This document shows, piece by piece, positions 1-10,256 of a DNA stretch of 64,000 nt. Every line of letters begins with the position of its first letter. Position 1 is the stretch's first letter. Made by a program: the position numbers and the translations under genes. This stretch comes from Variovorax sp. V93. Lineage in GTDB: Bacteria > Pseudomonadota > Gammaproteobacteria > Burkholderiales > Burkholderiaceae_C. The stretch covers positions 1,364,001 through 1,428,000 of the forward strand of contig NZ_AP028669.1 of assembly GCF_041154485.1 (NCBI RefSeq), written 5' to 3'. A model generated the notes under the pieces. It did no database searches. It was not told the origin of the DNA and worked only from the letters and a program-made list of their open reading frames with translations.

Positions 1-2046
1 GTGCGCGGGCGCTTCAACCGCAGCCGCCTGGCTTTCTGGTTCGGCCTGGTGCTGCTGCTGTGCGCGAGCGCGGTGCTCGAATGGTCGCGCCTGTACCGGC
101 TCGAGTCCCACCTTCCGGGCTCGGGCGGCGGCGTGCTGGGCTACCTGGTGGGGCCCGCCAGCGTGCGCTGGTTGGGCTTTACCGGCTCGGCGCTGGTGGC
201 CATCGCCGCCGGCGTGATCGGCTCGGCGCTGGTGTTCCGCTTCTCCTGGAGCCAGATCGCCGAACGCATCGGCGCGCGGGCCTACTCGCTGTTCGAGTCG
301 CGCCGCGAAAAGCGCGAGATGGCGGCCGACATCGCCATGGGCAAGCAGGCCGCGCGCGAGCGCGCCGAGGCCGAAGACCTGCCGTTCTCGCGCGCAGCGG
401 CCGGCGGTGAGCCGATGGATGCCGACGGCGACGAAGAACTGCGCATCGAGCCGCGCCCGAAGCGCCGCGCGGCGTCGCCGCCGGTGCAGATCGAGCCCGC
501 CATGACCGAGGTGCCCCGCAGCGACCGCGTCGTCAAGGAGCGCCAGAAGCCGCTCTTCAAGGAACTGCCCGACAGCAAGCTGCCGCAGGTCGACCTGCTC
601 GACGCCGCGCAGGCGCGCCAGGAAACGGTCTCGGCCGACACGCTCGAGATGACCTCGCGAATGATCGAGAAGAAGCTCAAGGACTTCGGCGTCGAGGTGC
701 ACGTCGTGCTGGCGTCGCCGGGCCCGGTGATCACGCGCTACGAGATCGAGCCGGCCACCGGCGTCAAGGGCTCGCAGATCGTCGGCCTGGCCAAGGACCT
801 GGCGCGTTCGCTCTCGCTGGTGTCGATCCGCGTGGTGGAAACCATTCCGGGCAAGAACTACATGGCGCTCGAGCTGCCGAATGCCAAGCGCCAGTCGATC
901 AAGCTCAGTGAAATCCTCGGCTCGCAGGTCTACAACGAAGGCAAGTCCTTCCTGACGATGGGCCTGGGCAAGGACATCATCGGCAACCCGGTGGTGGCCG
1001 ACCTTGCGAAGATGCCGCACGTGTTGGTGGCCGGTACCACCGGTTCGGGCAAGTCGGTGGGCATCAACGCGATGATCCTCTCGCTGCTCTACAAGGCCGA
1101 GGCACGCGACGTCCGCCTGCTCATGATCGACCCGAAGATGCTCGAAATGTCGGTCTACGAAGGCATTCCGCACCTGCTGGCACCGGTGGTCACCGACATG
1201 CGGCAGGCCGCGCACGGCCTGAACTGGTGCGTGGCCGAGATGGAGCGCCGCTACAAGCTCATGAGCAAGCTGGGCGTGCGCAACCTGGCCGGCTACAACA
1301 CCAAGATCGACGAAGCCAAGGCGCGCGAGGAGTTCATCTACAACCCCTTCAGCCTCACGCCCGACGATCCCGAGCCGCTCAAGCGCGAGCCGCATATCGT
1401 GGTGGTGATCGACGAGCTGGCCGACCTGATGATGGTGGTGGGCAAGAAGATCGAAGAGCTCATCGCCCGCCTCGCGCAGAAGGCGCGCGCGGCCGGCATC
1501 CACCTGATTCTTGCCACGCAGCGGCCCAGCGTCGACGTGATCACCGGCCTCATCAAGGCAAACATTCCCACGCGCATCGCATTCCAGGTGTCGAGCAAGA
1601 TCGACAGCCGCACCATCCTCGACCAGATGGGCGCCGAGGCGCTGCTCGGCATGGGCGACATGCTCTACATGCCGAGCGGCACGGGCCTGCCGATCCGCGT
1701 GCACGGCGCGTTCGTGAGCGACGAGGAAGTGCATCGCGTGGTGGCCTACCTCAAGAGCCAGGGCGAGCCCGACTACATCGAAGGCGTGCTCGAAGGCGGC
1801 ACGGTCGATGGCGACGGCGACATGCTGGGCGAGGGTGGCGACGCCGAGAAGGATCCGATGTACGACCAGGCGGTCGAGGTGGTGCTGAAGAACCGCAAGG
1901 CCAGCATCTCGCTGGTGCAGCGCCACTTGAAGATCGGCTACAACCGCGCGGCGCGGCTGGTGGAAGACATGGAGAAGGCTGGCCTGGTCAGCGCCATGAG
2001 CGGCAGCGGCCAGCGCGAGATCCTGGTGCCGGCGCGCGCCGAATAG
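1..2046 (+). CDS. ftsK: DNA translocase FtsK (5' end cut by window)
   Basis: This is a septum-anchored DNA pump that moves chromosome termini and activates dimer resolution at cell division. Only the last two of the usual N-terminal membrane helices are visible (about residues 10-29 and 64-83), so the GTG at base 1 is probably an internal codon. A charged linker follows, then the motor: Walker A GTTGSGKS at 345-352 and a Walker B segment ending in DE at 471-472. The winged-helix gamma domain that reads KOPS sites begins near residue 619 ([11 protein letters not shown]). The frame is open and intact to the stop at 2044-2046. The neighbours lolA and rarA downstream match the common proteobacterial order. 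Confidence 0.96.
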   Translation: MRGRFNRSRLAFWFGLVLLLCASAVLEWSRLYRLESHLPGSGGGVLGYLVGPASVRWLGFTGSALVAIAAGVIGSALVFRFSWSQIAERIGARAYSLFESRREKREMAADIAMGKQAARERAEAEDLPFSRAAAGGEPMDADGDEELRIEPRPKRRAASPPVQIEPAMTEVPRSDRVVKERQKPLFKELPDSKLPQVDLLDAAQARQETVSADTLEMTSRMIEKKLKDFGVEVHVVLASPGPVITRYEIEPATGVKGSQIVGLAKDLARSLSLVSIRVVETIPGKNYMALELPNAKRQSIKLSEILGSQVYNEGKSFLTMGLGKDIIGNPVVADLAKMPHVLVAGTTGSGKSVGINAMILSLLYKAEARDVRLLMIDPKMLEMSVYEGIPHLLAPVVTDMRQAAHGLNWCVAEMERRYKLMSKLGVRNLAGYNTKIDEAKAREEFIYNPFSLTPDDPEPLKREPHIVVVIDELADLMMVVGKKIEELIARLAQKARAAGIHLILATQRPSVDVITGLIKANIPTRIAFQVSSKIDSRTILDQMGAEALLGMGDMLYMPSGTGLPIRVHGAFVSDEEVHRVVAYLKSQGEPDYIEGVLEGGTVDGDGDMLGEGGDAEKDPMYDQAVEVVLKNRKASISLVQRHLKIGYNRAARLVEDMEKAGLVSAMSGSGQREILVPARAE

Positions 2047-2091
2047 CCGGCCCATGCCTGCGCACCTGGGCGTTACCCACTGACAGCCACT

Positions 2092-2119
2092 TTGCAAAAG
2101 CTGCAATAACGTTGCAAAA
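2092..2119. repeat. TTGCAAAA direct repeats upstream of lolA
   Basis: TTGCAAAA occurs at 2092-2099 and 2112-2119, exactly 20 bp (two helical turns) apart. An inverted repeat TGCAA-TAACG-TTGCA overlaps the second copy (2102-2116). A hairpin with arms CCCCGC and GCGGGG follows at 2130-2158. These elements fill the 153-bp gap between ftsK and lolA. Two-turn spacing suggests a regulator binding site, but no regulator is identified. Confidence 0.4.
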
Positions 2120-2199
2120 CTTCATGAAGCCCCGCGCATGGCGCAACGCGCAGCGGGGTATGGTCGTGCCGACGCCATCGCTTTTCCGAGGAACCCCAA

Positions 2200-2832
2200 T
2201 TGAAAATTCGCCATTGGCTGTTGATCGGCCTCCTGTGTTCCGCCAACGCCTGGGCCGGCGGCCTTGAAAGCCTCGAGGCCTTCGTGAAGACCGTCAAGTC
2301 GGGCCGTGCCGAGTTCACCCAGACCGTGACGGCGCCGCCGCGCGACGGGCAGGCCGGCCGCACCAAGACCTCCACCGGCACCTTCGAATTCCAGCGGCCC
2401 GGCAAGTTCAAGTTCGACTACCAGAAGCCCTTCGCCCAGAGCATCGTGGCCGACGGCAAGACGCTGTGGCTCTACGACGCCGACCTGAACCAGGTCACGC
2501 AGCGTGCCCAGTCGCAGGCGCTGGGCTCCACGCCCGCCGCATTGATTGCCGCGGCACCCGACCTGCGCGCGCTGCAGGCCGACTTCACGCTCGAAGCCGC
2601 GCCCGAGCGCGACGGCCTGCAGTGGGTCAAGGCCACGCCGAAGAACAAGGACGGCCAGCTGCAGAATGTGCAGGTCGGCTTCCAGGGCGATGCGCTGGCG
2701 GCGCTCGAAATTCTTGACAGCTTCGGGCAGCGCTCGGTGCTCAAGTTCAGCAAGGTCGAGGTGAATCCGGCGCTGCCTGCCAGCGTGTTCGAATTCAAGG
2801 CGCCCGCCGGCGCCGACGTCATCAAGCAATAG
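2200..2832 (+). CDS. lolA: Outer-membrane lipoprotein carrier protein LolA
   Basis: LolA is the periplasmic chaperone that takes lipoproteins from the LolCDE exporter to LolB in the outer membrane. The 210-aa length fits the family. The N-terminus is a signal peptide (KIRHWLLIGLLCSANAWA, cleavage likely after AWA), followed by the LolA beta-barrel signature around FTQTV and the FEFQRPGKFKF segment. The start is TTG at 2200, which puts the signal peptide right at the N-terminus; there is no ATG upstream in frame that would give a better protein. It lies between ftsK and rarA, the usual context. Confidence 0.95.
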   Translation: MKIRHWLLIGLLCSANAWAGGLESLEAFVKTVKSGRAEFTQTVTAPPRDGQAGRTKTSTGTFEFQRPGKFKFDYQKPFAQSIVADGKTLWLYDADLNQVTQRAQSQALGSTPAALIAAAPDLRALQADFTLEAAPERDGLQWVKATPKNKDGQLQNVQVGFQGDALAALEILDSFGQRSVLKFSKVEVNPALPASVFEFKAPAGADVIKQ

Positions 2833-2855
2833 CAGCCATCGGGCGCACCGCAGGT

Positions 2856-4148
2856 TTGGCCACCAGTTCGCATCAACCCCTTGCCGAGCGCCTGCGTCCG
2901 AAGACGCTCGGCGAGGTCATCGGCCAGCAGCACCTGCTGGGGCCGGGCATGCCGCTGCGCATTGCCTTCGAATCGGGGCAGCCGCATTCCTGCATCCTCT
3001 GGGGACCGCCCGGCACCGGCAAGACGACCATCGCGCGGCTGATGGCCGATGCCTTCGATGCGCAGTTCCTCAGCATCAGCGCGGTGCTTGGCGGCGTCAA
3101 GGACATCCGCGATGCGGTCGAGCGCGCCACGGCCGCGCGCGACGGCCTGGAGCAGCAGCGCACGATCGTCTTCGTCGACGAGGTGCACCGGTTCAACAAG
3201 AGCCAGCAGGATGCGTTCCTGCCGCATGTGGAGTCGGGCCTGTTCACCTTCATCGGCGCCACCACCGAGAACCCCTCTTTCGAGGTCAACTCGGCCCTGC
3301 TTTCGCGTGCGGCCGTGTACGTGCTGCAGCCGCTCACCGAGGCCGACCTCAAGCAGATCGTGGCCAAGGCGCAGGCCATCCAGGCGGTGCCGGGCATCGA
3401 GGACACGGCCATCGACCGGCTCGTCGCCTATGCCGACGGCGATGCGCGGCGCCTGCTCAACACGCTCGAGACGCTGGCCGTGGCGGCCCGCGCCGAAAAG
3501 CTCGGCCACATCACCGACGAGTGGCTGCTGCGCGTGCTCGGCGAGCGCATGCGGCGCTACGACAAGGGCGGCGAGCAGTTCTACGACACCATCAGCGCGC
3601 TGCACAAGTCGGTGCGCGGCAGCGACCCCGACGCCTCGCTCTACTGGTTCGTGCGCATGCTCGACGGCGGCGCCGATCCGCGCTACATGGCGCGCCGGCT
3701 GGTGCGCATGGCCAGCGAGGACATCGGACTGGCCGATCCGCGCGCGCTGCGGCTCGCGCTCGACGCCGCCGAGGTGTACGAACGCCTGGGCACGCCCGAG
3801 GGCGAACTCGCGCTGGCCGAGTGCGTGGTCTACCTGGCGATGGCGCCCAAGTCGAACGCCGTCTACACCGCCTACAACGCCGTGCGCGCGCTCATCAAGA
3901 AGGACAGCACGCGTCCCGTGCCGATGCACCTGCGCAACGCGCCCACCAAGCTCATGAAGGACCTCGACTACGGCAAGGGGTACCGGTACGCGCATGACGA
4001 GGAGGGCGGCTTTGCCGCGGGCGAGCGCTACCTGCCCGATGGCCTGGAGGGCCAGGTCTTCTACCAGCCCGTCGAGCGCGGGCTCGAAATCCGCATCGCG
4101 GAAAAACTGCGCGAACTGCGCCGCCTGAACGGCCAGCGCGAGGAGTGA
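2856..4148 (+). CDS. rarA: Replication-associated recombination protein A (RarA/MgsA)
   Basis: RarA is an AAA+ ATPase related to clamp loaders that acts at stalled replication forks. The 430-aa protein has Walker A GPPGTGKTT at 50-58, Walker B FVDEVHRF with D108-E109, and a sensor segment GATTENPSFE. The C-terminal MgsA tetramerisation domain contains the DPRYMARRLVRMASEDIG stretch. The start is TTG at 2856, 24 bases after the lolA stop, so lolA and rarA may be cotranscribed. Confidence 0.95.
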   Translation: MATSSHQPLAERLRPKTLGEVIGQQHLLGPGMPLRIAFESGQPHSCILWGPPGTGKTTIARLMADAFDAQFLSISAVLGGVKDIRDAVERATAARDGLEQQRTIVFVDEVHRFNKSQQDAFLPHVESGLFTFIGATTENPSFEVNSALLSRAAVYVLQPLTEADLKQIVAKAQAIQAVPGIEDTAIDRLVAYADGDARRLLNTLETLAVAARAEKLGHITDEWLLRVLGERMRRYDKGGEQFYDTISALHKSVRGSDPDASLYWFVRMLDGGADPRYMARRLVRMASEDIGLADPRALRLALDAAEVYERLGTPEGELALAECVVYLAMAPKSNAVYTAYNAVRALIKKDSTRPVPMHLRNAPTKLMKDLDYGKGYRYAHDEEGGFAAGERYLPDGLEGQVFYQPVERGLEIRIAEKLRELRRLNGQREE

Positions 4149-4257
4149 TACGCCTTTTCACCATGCGCGTACGCCATGCATGACTTCACTCGCATACAGC
4201 ATGGCATGAGCGGGTAAACCCCGGGCAAGGCGCACCAAATCGGCGCTGGTGGGTGCT

Positions 4258-4306
4258 TACAATCCCGCCCACAAATCAGCCAGCGGCACATGTTGGCTGG
4301 TTTTTT
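4258..4306 (+). promoter_or_regulatory. Leader of the liv operon: -10 box and terminator-like hairpin
   Basis: A good -10 hexamer TACAAT lies at 4258-4263, with no convincing -35 box at 17 bp. Just downstream is a hairpin with arms CAGCCA (4277-4282) and TGGCTG (4294-4299), followed at once by a T run (4301-4306). This has the form of an intrinsic terminator placed about 80 bases before the livH start, so it may attenuate the transporter operon. Alternatively it could terminate transcription coming from rarA. Confidence 0.5.
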
Positions 4307-4387
4307 GCTTATCAAGCCAAGGTGCCAAACCGGTGCCAAGGTGGGTGAACAGCACCCCGCAACGGTGCAACAAATAGGGAACGCGTT

Positions 4388-5317
4388 ATGGAAATATTGC
4401 TGCAGCAGATCATCAACGGTCTGGTCCTGGGCAGCATGTATGCCTTGATAGCCTTGGGCTACACCATGGTGTACGGCATCATCAATCTGATCAACTTTGC
4501 GCACGGTGAAGTGCTGATGGTGGGGGCGCTCACGAGCTGGACCATCATCGGGCTCATGAAGGAGTCGATGCCCGGCACGCCTGGCTGGCTGGTCCTCATC
4601 ATCGCGCTGGTCATTGCCTGCATCGTTGCGGCCACGCTCAACTTCGTCATCGAGAAGGTCGCCTACCGGCCGCTTCGCAACAGCCCCAAGCTCGCGCCGC
4701 TCATCACGGCCATCGGCATGTCGATCCTGCTGCAGACGCTGGCCATGATCATCTGGAAGCCCACCAACAAGGCCTATCCCAACCTGCTGTCGACCACGCC
4801 CATCGAGGTGGGCGGCGCGGTGATCTCGCCCACGCAGGTCATGATCCTGAGCGTCACGGCGTTCTCGCTGGTGGTGCTGATGTGGTTGGTCAACTACACC
4901 AAGCTCGGCCGCGCGATGCGCGCCACCGCCGAGAACCCGCGCGTCGCGGCGCTGATGGGCATCCGGCCCGACATGGTCATTTCGGCCACCTTCATCATCG
5001 GTGCCGTGCTCGCGGCCATCGCGGGCGTCATGTACGCCTCCAACTACGGCATCGCGCAGCACGCGATGGGCTTCCTGCCCGGACTCAAGGCCTTCACCGC
5101 GGCGGTGTTCGGCGGCATCGGCAACCTGGCCGGCGCGGTGGTCGGCGGCATCCTGCTCGGGCTGATCGAGGCCATCGGGTCCGGCTACATCGGCGCCCTC
5201 ACGGGTGGCGTGCTGGGCAGCAACTACAGCGACATCTTCGCGTTCATCGTGTTGATCGTCATGCTCACGCTGCGGCCCTCGGGCCTGCTCGGCGAGCGTG
5301 TGGCGGATCGGGCCTGA
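4388..5317 (+). CDS. livH: Branched-chain amino acid ABC transporter permease LivH
   Basis: This is the first inner-membrane permease of a high-affinity branched-chain amino acid importer. The 309-aa protein is almost wholly hydrophobic and starts with the family hallmark GLVLGSMYALIALGYTMVYG (residues about 11-30). It has the later EAA-like loop with GRAMRATAENPRVAALMGI near 175-193. It opens a four-gene operon with livM, livG and livF. No substrate-binding protein (LivK) is encoded next to the operon; it must be elsewhere, so the exact substrate is inferred from family only. Confidence 0.95.
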   Translation: MEILLQQIINGLVLGSMYALIALGYTMVYGIINLINFAHGEVLMVGALTSWTIIGLMKESMPGTPGWLVLIIALVIACIVAATLNFVIEKVAYRPLRNSPKLAPLITAIGMSILLQTLAMIIWKPTNKAYPNLLSTTPIEVGGAVISPTQVMILSVTAFSLVVLMWLVNYTKLGRAMRATAENPRVAALMGIRPDMVISATFIIGAVLAAIAGVMYASNYGIAQHAMGFLPGLKAFTAAVFGGIGNLAGAVVGGILLGLIEAIGSGYIGALTGGVLGSNYSDIFAFIVLIVMLTLRPSGLLGERVADRA

Positions 5318-5330
5318 GGAGCAGCACGCC

Positions 5331-6527
5331 ATGAAAAACAGCAAGAACCTCGCGCTCTACATCCTGGGCGTCGTCGCGGTGCTCGCACTGCCGATCTTCC
5401 TGCAGAGCCAGGGCAACGCCTGGGTGCGCATCGCCGACATCGCATTGCTCTACGTGATGCTCTCGCTCGGCCTGAACATCGTCGTGGGCTACGCCGGCCT
5501 GCTCGACCTGGGCTATGTGGCCTTCTTTGCGATCGGGGCCTACCTGTTCGCGCTGATGGGCTCGTCGCACCTGTCGGAAACCTTTCCGTGGTTCAAGGCC
5601 ATGTTCCCGAACGGGCTGCACACCTCGCTGCTCATCGTGATACCGCTGGCGCTCGTGGTGGCCGGCATGCTGGGCGTGCTGCTCGGTGCGCCCACGCTCA
5701 AGCTGCGCGGCGACTACCTGGCCATCGTGACGCTGGGCTTCGGTGAAATCATCCGGGTGTTCCTGAACAACCTCGACCAGCCGATCAACATCACCAACGG
5801 GCCGAAGGGCATCACAGCCATCGACTCCATCAAGTTCTGGGGGCTCGACCTCGGCAAGGCGTGGAAGTTCGACGGCTTCACGATCTCGTCGGTCACGCTC
5901 TACTACTACCTGTTCCTTGCGCTGGTGGTGGCCACCATCATCATTTCGCACCGCCTGCAGATGTCGCGCATCGGGCGCGCCTGGATGGCCATCCGCGAAG
6001 ACGAGATCGCCGCCAAGGCCATGGGCATCAACACCCGCAACATGAAGCTGCTGGCCTTCGGCATGGGCGCCAGTTTTGGCGGCGTGTCGGGCGCCATGTT
6101 CGCGGCCTTCCAGGGCTTCGTCTCGCCCGAATCGTTCAGCCTCATGGAGTCGGTGATGATCGTCGCCATGGTGGTGCTGGGTGGCATCGGGCACCTGCCG
6201 GGCGTGATTCTCGGCGCCGTGCTGCTGGCCGCCTTGCCCGAGGTGCTGCGCTACGTGGCCGGCCCGCTGCAGGCCATGACCGACGGCCGCCTCGACGCGT
6301 CCATCCTGCGCCAGCTCTTCATCGCGCTGGCCATGATCGTGATCATGCTGGTGCGTCCGCGCGGTCTCTGGCCTTCGCCCGAGCATGGCAAGACCTTGCA
6401 GCGCAAGGGCGTGGCTTCCGATGCGCCGGTGGCGCCGGGTTCGCTGCAGACCCACGCGCCGGGCATCGAGACGCCCGCCGACGAACTGCCGGGTGCGGCC
6501 TCGCGTCCCATGTCGATCAATCCGTGA
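5331..6527 (+). CDS. livM: Branched-chain amino acid ABC transporter permease LivM
   Basis: This is the second permease of the importer and pairs with LivH. ATG at 5331 is preferred because a GAGGAGC ribosome site lies about ten bases upstream and the first membrane helix follows directly. The family signature YVMLSLGLNIVVGYAGLLDLG is at about residues 38-58. The cytoplasmic loop GRAWMAIREDEIAAKAMGI, which contacts the ATPases, is near 218-236. The C-terminus carries a hydrophilic tail of roughly 45 residues rich in Ala, Pro and Gly after the last helix, which is longer than usual. Confidence 0.94.
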   Translation: MKNSKNLALYILGVVAVLALPIFLQSQGNAWVRIADIALLYVMLSLGLNIVVGYAGLLDLGYVAFFAIGAYLFALMGSSHLSETFPWFKAMFPNGLHTSLLIVIPLALVVAGMLGVLLGAPTLKLRGDYLAIVTLGFGEIIRVFLNNLDQPINITNGPKGITAIDSIKFWGLDLGKAWKFDGFTISSVTLYYYLFLALVVATIIISHRLQMSRIGRAWMAIREDEIAAKAMGINTRNMKLLAFGMGASFGGVSGAMFAAFQGFVSPESFSLMESVMIVAMVVLGGIGHLPGVILGAVLLAALPEVLRYVAGPLQAMTDGRLDASILRQLFIALAMIVIMLVRPRGLWPSPEHGKTLQRKGVASDAPVAPGSLQTHAPGIETPADELPGAASRPMSINP

Positions 6528-6546
6528 GCCGAAGGAAGCCATCCAC

Positions 6547-7320
6547 ATGACGACAGACACCATCCTCGACGTTCGCGGAATCTCCAAGCGCTTCGGCGGC
6601 CTGCAGGCCCTTTCCGACGTCGGCATCACCATCAAGCGCGGCCAGGTCTATGGCCTGATCGGTCCCAACGGCGCCGGCAAGACCACCTTCTTCAACGTGA
6701 TCACCGGGCTCTACACGCCCGACAGCGGCAGCTTTGAGCTGGCCGGCAAGCCCTACCAACCGACGGCCGTGCATGAAGTGGCCAAGGCCGGCATTGCGCG
6801 CACCTTCCAGAACATCCGCCTGTTCTCCGAGATGACCGCGCTCGAGAACGTCATGGTGGGGCGGCACATCCGCACCCATTCGGGCGTGTTCGGCGCCATG
6901 CTGCGCACGCGTTCGTTCAAGGCCGAGGAAAAGGCCATTGCCGACCGCGCGCAGGAACTGCTCGACTATGTGGGCATCGGCAAGTTCGCCGACTACAAGG
7001 CGCGTACGCTGTCCTACGGCGACCAGCGCCGGCTCGAGATTGCGCGCGCGCTGGCCACCGACCCGCAGCTCATCGCGCTCGACGAGCCCGCCGCCGGCAT
7101 GAACTCGACCGAGAAGGTGCTGCTGCGCGAACTGATCGACCGCATCCGCAAGGACGACCGGACCATCCTCATCATCGAACACGACGTCAAGCTCATCATG
7201 GGCCTGTGCGACCGCGTCACCGTGCTCGACTACGGCAAGCAGATCGCCGAAGGCACGCCCTACGACGTGCAGAAGAACGAGAAGGTGATCGAGGCCTACC
7301 TCGGCACCGGAGGACACTGA
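6547..7320 (+). CDS. livG: Branched-chain amino acid ABC transporter ATP-binding protein LivG
   Basis: This is one of the two ATPases that power the importer. The 257-aa protein has Walker A GPNGAGKTT, the signature motif LSYGDQRRLEIA, Walker B LIALDEPAAG and the switch histidine in IIEHDVKLIM. The long insertion between the Q-loop (ARTFQNIRLF) and the signature is typical of LivG. ATG at 6547 is chosen over upstream in-frame codons because it begins the conserved MTTDTILDVRGISKRFGG start and has a GAAGGAAG ribosome site upstream. Confidence 0.95.
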   Translation: MTTDTILDVRGISKRFGGLQALSDVGITIKRGQVYGLIGPNGAGKTTFFNVITGLYTPDSGSFELAGKPYQPTAVHEVAKAGIARTFQNIRLFSEMTALENVMVGRHIRTHSGVFGAMLRTRSFKAEEKAIADRAQELLDYVGIGKFADYKARTLSYGDQRRLEIARALATDPQLIALDEPAAGMNSTEKVLLRELIDRIRKDDRTILIIEHDVKLIMGLCDRVTVLDYGKQIAEGTPYDVQKNEKVIEAYLGTGGH

Positions 7321-7321
7321 A

Positions 7322-8122
<801 letters not shown>

Positions 8123-8131
8123 TCGCGCAGG

Positions 8132-9106
8132 TCAGTCGACCCGGGCGCCGGTCGCCTTCACGACGGCTTCGTACTTGGAGAGCTCGCTCTTCATGAACGC
8201 GCCGAACTGCTCGGGCGAACTGGGCACGGGCTCGGCCAGCAGCGTGGCAAAACGGGTCTTCGTTTCCGGTGCGTTCAGCGCCGCCACGAAGGCCTGGTTG
8301 AGCTTCATGACCACGTCGTGCGGCGTGCCGGCCGGTGCCACCAGGCCCCACCAGGTATCGATCGAGAAGCCTTTGAGCGTGTCGGCCACCGGCGGCAGTT
8401 CGGGCATGGCGCTGCTGCGCTGCAAGGTCGTGACGGCAATGGCCTTGAGCTTGCCCGAGCGGATGTTCGGCGCCGCCGTGGCAAGGTTGTCGAAGTTGAA
8501 GTCGACCTGGCCCGAGAGCAGCGCCAGCTGCGCCGGATTGCCGCCGTTGTACGGGATGTGCAGCGCGAAGATGACGGCCTGCTTCTTGAACAGCTCGCCC
8601 GCGAGGTGCCCGGCGCTGCCGTTGCCGCCGCTGCCGTAGTTGAGCTTGGCGGGGTTGGCCTTGGCGTAGCGGATCAGGTCGGCCACGGTGTTGATCTTCA
8701 GGCGCTGCGCGGTTTCCGCGTTCATTACCAGCACGTTCGGCACGCGCACCATCTGCGTGATGGGCGCGAAGTCGGTCGCTGCGTTGAACGGGATCTTGCT
8801 GTAGAGCCATGGATTCACCGCATGGGTGGCGGTGGCCGCGATGCCGATGGTGAGGCCGTCGGGCGCTGCCTTGGCCACGATGTCGGCGCCGATATTGCCG
8901 CCCGCACCGGGCTTGTTGTCGATGATGATCGGGCCCAGGGTGTCCTTTGCGCGTTCGGCCAGCATGCGGGCCGTGACGTCGATCGGGCCGCCCGCGGCAT
9001 AGGGCACCACGAGCCGGATCGGGCGCTGCTGCTGGGCCGCGGCCTGGCCGGTGGCCAGCAGCGTGGCGCTGGCGAGCAGCGCGAGGAGGAAGTGTCTCGT
9101 CTTCAT
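8132..9106 (-). CDS. Bug/TctC-family tripartite tricarboxylate transporter substrate-binding protein
   Basis: This is a periplasmic binding protein of the Bug family, which is greatly expanded in Burkholderiales. The 324-aa protein starts with a signal peptide (MKTRHFLLALLASATLLATG, then AAAQ). The Bug core follows: RPIRLVVPYAAGGPIDVTAR and IIIDNKPGAGGNIGADIVAK. The ligand cannot be told from the sequence. It converges with livF (9-bp gap) and lies head-to-tail behind the ferredoxin reductase gene. No TctA/TctB membrane subunits are adjacent, which is usual for orphan Bug proteins. Confidence 0.93.
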   Translation of the reverse strand: MKTRHFLLALLASATLLATGQAAAQQQRPIRLVVPYAAGGPIDVTARMLAERAKDTLGPIIIDNKPGAGGNIGADIVAKAAPDGLTIGIAATATHAVNPWLYSKIPFNAATDFAPITQMVRVPNVLVMNAETAQRLKINTVADLIRYAKANPAKLNYGSGGNGSAGHLAGELFKKQAVIFALHIPYNGGNPAQLALLSGQVDFNFDNLATAAPNIRSGKLKAIAVTTLQRSSAMPELPPVADTLKGFSIDTWWGLVAPAGTPHDVVMKLNQAFVAALNAPETKTRFATLLAEPVPSSPEQFGAFMKSELSKYEAVVKATGARVD

Positions 9107-9138
9107 TCTTTTGTGTCTCGGGGGAAGGGAAAGCGGGA

Positions 9139-10203
9139 TCAGGGCAGCGCCTTGTCGGCCTCGGTGGTGAACGCGTCGGCAAAGAATTCTTCTTCGGGCA
9201 GGCCGGCCAGCGCCACGTAGTCGTGCCTGGCCGAGTCGACCACGATCGGCGCGCCGCAGGCATACACCTGGTGGCCCGAAAGATCGGCAAAGTCTTCCAG
9301 CACTGCGCGATGCACGAAGCCCGTGCGGCCGGTCCAGTTGTCCTCCGGCGTGGCGTTGGAAACCACCGGCACGTAGCGCAGGTTCGGCATTTCCCTCAGC
9401 TGATCGCGTACCCAGGCGTCCATGTAGAGGTCTTCGGGCCGGCGGCCGCCCCAGTAGAGCGTGGCAGGCCGGTCGATGCGCTTGAACTTCATGTGCTCGA
9501 GCAGCGCCTTGATGGGCGCGAAGCCGGTGCCCGAGGCCAGCAGGATCATCGGCTTGGCGGAATCCTCGCGCAGGAAGAAGCTGCCGTAGGGGCCTTCGAT
9601 GCGAAGGATTTCCTTTTCCTTCATCGCGCCGAACACATGGTCGGTGAACTTGCCGCCCGGCAGATGCCGCAGGTGCAGCTCGATGCCCGTGCCCGGCTCG
9701 GCCAGCGTGTGCGGCGCATTGGCCATCGAATAGCTGCGGCGCGCGCCGTCGCGCAGGATGAATTCCACGTACTGGCCCGCATGGAACTGCAGCGGCTCGC
9801 CGGCCGGCAGCTGCAGGCGCAGCTTCATCACGTCGTGCGACAGCCGCGTGAGCGCCAGCACCCGCACCGGCATCTTGCGGATCGGCAGGGCGCCGGCCTC
9901 GGTGACCTGGCGCGACTCGAGCACCACGTCGCTCTTGGCATGGGCGCAGCAGGTCAGGACGAAGCCCGCGAGTTGTTCTTCGGCGCTCAACGCCTTGCTC
10001 TGGTGCGGCCCGAGCTCGACCTCGCCCGAGAGCTTCCTGCACTTGCACGAGCCGCAGGCGCCATCCTTGCAGCCATAGGGAAGGCCGATGCCCTGGCGGA
10101 TGCCGGCCGCGAGAATGGTTTCGTCGCCATGCACCACGAAATGACGCCCGCTGGGCTCGACGGTGATGGAAAAGCCCGCTTCATGCGGCGCTGCAACAGT
10201 CAT
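9139..10203 (-). CDS. AscD-like 2Fe-2S/FAD NAD(P)H oxidoreductase
   Basis: The protein of 354 aa joins a plant-type ferredoxin domain (cysteines at 45, 50 and 53 in GCKDGACGSC, the fourth near 86) to a ferredoxin-NADP reductase module. That module shows the FAD motif RSYSMAN and the nucleotide-binding GTGFAPIKALLEH. It belongs to the group annotated as CDP-6-deoxy-delta-3,4-glucoseen reductase-like, common in betaproteobacteria; the true electron acceptor is unknown. ATG at 10203 begins the ferredoxin domain; longer frames start with unlikely residues. It is divergent from the SDR gene at 10257, with a 53-bp shared promoter gap. Confidence 0.9.
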   Translation of the reverse strand: MTVAAPHEAGFSITVEPSGRHFVVHGDETILAAGIRQGIGLPYGCKDGACGSCKCRKLSGEVELGPHQSKALSAEEQLAGFVLTCCAHAKSDVVLESRQVTEAGALPIRKMPVRVLALTRLSHDVMKLRLQLPAGEPLQFHAGQYVEFILRDGARRSYSMANAPHTLAEPGTGIELHLRHLPGGKFTDHVFGAMKEKEILRIEGPYGSFFLREDSAKPMILLASGTGFAPIKALLEHMKFKRIDRPATLYWGGRRPEDLYMDAWVRDQLREMPNLRYVPVVSNATPEDNWTGRTGFVHRAVLEDFADLSGHQVYACGAPIVVDSARHDYVALAGLPEEEFFADAFTTEADKALP

Positions 10204-10256
10204 CGGTATTCTTCGGCTTGTTTCAGCCTGGCTGAAAAGGGAAAGGAACTCGGATT

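Noticed and set aside
2472-3995. Long minus-strand open frame opposite lolA and rarA
   Set aside because: Its product is His/Arg/Gly-rich shadow sequence of a high-GC gene pair and resembles no protein.
5265-6635. Long minus-strand open frame opposite livM
   Set aside because: Antisense shadow of a well-supported permease gene; composition is typical of reversed high-GC coding DNA.
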